A stretch of DNA of 64,000 nucleotides from Mucor racemosus (lineage: Eukaryota > Mucoromycota > Mucoromycetes > Mucorales > Mucoraceae): positions 1,426,001 through 1,490,000 of the forward strand of contig JAPEHQ010000002.1 in NCBI GenBank assembly GCA_027405735.1, written 5' to 3'. This document shows, piece after piece, positions 62,310-64,000 of this stretch (positions are counted from its first letter, which is position 1; every line of letters starts with the position of its first letter). The position numbers and the translations under genes were made by a program. The notes under the pieces are model-generated. The model had not been told where the DNA came from. It saw only the letters and a program-made list of their open reading frames with translations, and did not search any database.

Positions 62310-62975
62310 TTAATCGAAAGAGACAGCCCACTTGTCGTTTTCATCAGTACCTTCATAACCAGAGACTTCGTTTTCACCACCAGACAAGGCAATATCATGA
62401 GAGTGAAGGAGTTTACCAGTTTGAACATGACGAATGATAACAGGTTGGTTTACACGCCAGAACTATGTATTCACGTTAATTTCCAAGTTTCTTTATCTCA
62501 ATTTCATTGTCTTTACTTACATCATCATATTGCTCATCATCTTCATCGAATTGAAGAACCTTCCAGACATCATTCTCGTCAGATTCTTCATCATTACCGA
62601 AACAACTGACTTCTTGTTGACCAGAGACAGGGCTTTCAATTTCATGAGAGTGCAAGTTGGAACGAGTAGGAACGTGCTTGAGACGAATCTCATCCTCGAA
62701 ACCAACCTCATATCCTGCCTCCTCATCAGTCTCACGAGGAGGAATGACAATCCAGGTACTTTCATCACCAAGAAGATCTTCAGAAGAAAAGACCTTTTGT
62801 TGTCCAGAACCAGATTGGTAACTTTCATCACCCTTGGAAGAGAGGAAACGGCCAGTTCCTACATGCTTGAGTGAAATATGATCACTTTATAAATGTTAAT
62901 TCCGTGCTTTGGATGTAATTCCGTTTCATAAACTTACCCGAAACGAACAATACCATCTTCTTGAGGACGAGACAT
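62310..62975 (-). CDS. Small MIR-domain protein
   Basis: Exons 62938-62975, 62521-62884 and 62462-62310 with introns of 53 and 58 nt; the joins give VRFGDHISLKHVGTGRFLSS and QYDDFWRVNQP, 184 aa in all. It carries MIR repeats, the beta-trefoil units of protein O-mannosyltransferases, SDF2 and IP3 receptors: ISLKHVGTGRFLSSKG, IRLKHVPTRSNLHSHE, IIRHVQTGKLLHSHD, each ending in a (D/E)NDxW-like motif. No signal peptide, membrane span or HDEL-type signal is present, so unlike SDF2 it appears cytosolic. The rest is acidic. The partner ligand is unknown. The first exon holds only 12 full codons; the start is the ATG at 62975, with a TATA-like element about 80 nt upstream. Confidence 0.82.
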
Positions 62976-63045
62976 TTTTAAAATATAAATTGAAATATAT
63001 AATGAATGAAAAAGAAAAAGAAGAAAAGGATGTTTGTCTTTGTTA

Positions 63046-63060
63046 AGGTTATATTTATAT
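63046..63060 (-). promoter_or_regulatory. Putative TATA box of the MIR gene
   Basis: On the minus strand GATATAAATATAAC lies about 75-85 nt upstream of the start codon at 62975. Confidence 0.5.
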
Positions 63061-64000
63061 CAATCTTGATTAAAGTTGTATGGTGTGTAAGTTGGTGGAG
63101 TTGAAAGCGGCTTTATTGTGCTGCTCAAAGCTCCCCCCCCCCCTTTTTTTTTTTACAATGTTGAATATATAATTCTTTATTACTTTTTCTTGCATAATTA
63201 TTATCAATTGATAGTTAATTTAAAACCTGTTGGGGGGGGATCAAGTAATATGTACCTTTTTGTGGGATTTATTATTTTGAAGATTACTGCTATTTTATCA
63301 TTTCATGCAATGTATTTATTTTAGCGCGTACTTTTTGCACTACCGTAATTACGTATATTTGGCGTTCATTTTGAAATATGTTTGAGCTAATTTTTGGGCT
63401 TATATTGCCTCTCATACAAATATGATTATTCTCTGTCTTTTGGGCTCCGTAAAATGAAACGAATCTAAATATAATCATATCGGTAGATCCGGATTTATTA
63501 AGTCGTAATGAAATGTCATTGACACAACAAAGCTTTTCGGATAAATTTGATAAAGATATTGAAATGCATCCAACATCCGTGGTAATTTTAAATACTAACA
63601 TTAGATGTTAAAAATAGTTACAACTAATTGTGGCTCAAATATTGAATATACTTTTCTGTTGATGCCGTGATAAAACGAATTAGTTTCAGTAGATTTGCTA
63701 ATTGTAGCCATGCAACTATGAAACTTGTTACCATGGTAACCAAAGGATATAATATATTATTTTAGTTTCGTAGTAATATTTATAAATTGTTCATTGATCC
63801 AAAACTCTTTCTTTGTTTTAATACTCTCTGATTATGCAGTATTTTGAGAACGATTGTAAATACATGCTTGCTATTTTAGGTGGCAATTGTAAAACTTACA
63901 TTGGCTTGGCTAACTGGCACACCATCTTCCCAAAAGAACAGAAATGGAGATGAGCGTGCACATCCTGATTAAAGCTTCCAATGAGTGTAGCTATACTAGT
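63061..64000. other. Right-end intergenic region
   Basis: Holds a 12-C/10-T junction (63133-63154) and no gene I can support. At the edge, minus-strand sequence 63895-64000 is open (IGSFNQDVHAHLHF, then a GTAAG donor-like site) and could be a terminal piece of an exon, but it is too short to call. Confidence 0.4.

Noticed and set aside
62208..62609. 133-aa plus-strand frame across the MIR gene (and 62434-62874)
   Set aside because: Antisense to the MIR exons, which have clear repeats, introns and a start context on the minus strand.
63290..63601. 103-aa minus-strand frame near the right end
   Set aside because: No motif, no splice context and no similarity that I recognise; it is open by chance in AT-rich DNA.
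1..64000. CRISPR arrays, bacterial operons or ribosome-binding sites
   Set aside because: The window is eukaryotic (spliced genes, TATA/polyA signals). The only short tandem repeats are microsatellites and one coding minisatellite, with no spacer pattern.

Overview
The window looks like a nuclear segment of an early-diverging filamentous fungus, most likely Mucoromycota and probably order Mucorales. It is strongly AT-rich. Genes are split by short GT-AG introns, mostly about 50-80 nt. Housekeeping proteins are fungal, with a PDR-type ABC transporter, a fungal-type dihydroxy-acid dehydratase and a Drs2-type flippase. Intergenic DNA carries many homopolymers and old repeats. The species cannot be fixed from sequence alone.

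Layout. 1-6.5 kb: 3' part of the TFIIH subunit Ssl1/p44, an F-box protein and a long-form asparagine synthetase, all on +. 6.5-20.5 kb: a repeat-rich block with one copy (A) of a ~1.1 kb non-coding repeat, a nearly intact Ty3/gypsy chromovirus (identical 228-bp LTRs, 5-bp target duplication, one in-frame UGA in gag), LTR-like relics and an inverted copy (B) of the ~1.1 kb repeat. 20.6-28.1 kb, all on -: a two-domain secreted fasciclin protein, a NOL11/Utp8-like nucleolar protein and the NEDD8 E1 subunit UBA3. 30.4-39.2 kb, all on +: a Drs2-type P4-ATPase, a tail-anchored protoglobin and dihydroxy-acid dehydratase with a 4-nt microexon. 40.2-43.7 kb: a second repeat family carrying a WD40 exon fragment, then two convergent genes sharing a Cys-rich domain. 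44.1-53.1 kb, both on -: a PDR transporter and an ABCF ATPase. 53.8-62 kb: a gene-poor block with repeat copies C and D, a second WD40-bearing repeat and an LTR-like relic. 62.3-63 kb: a small MIR-domain protein on -.

The genes are unrelated housekeeping or accessory loci (transcription and repair, ubiquitin-like conjugation, ribosome biogenesis, lipid asymmetry, branched-chain amino acids, asparagine, drug efflux, cell surface). There is no operon or biosynthetic cluster. The most unusual content is the ~1.1 kb repeat, present four times in alternating orientation and keeping a similar open frame; the second family with a dynein-intermediate-chain-like exon; the 305-aa three-exon gene of unknown function at 42.7-43.7 kb and its short paralogue; and several gene-structure oddities (4-nt microexon, missing ATG in the flippase, UGA inside gag).

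Exon boundaries were placed by eye from splice consensus, reading frame and family similarity. No transcript or database search was available.
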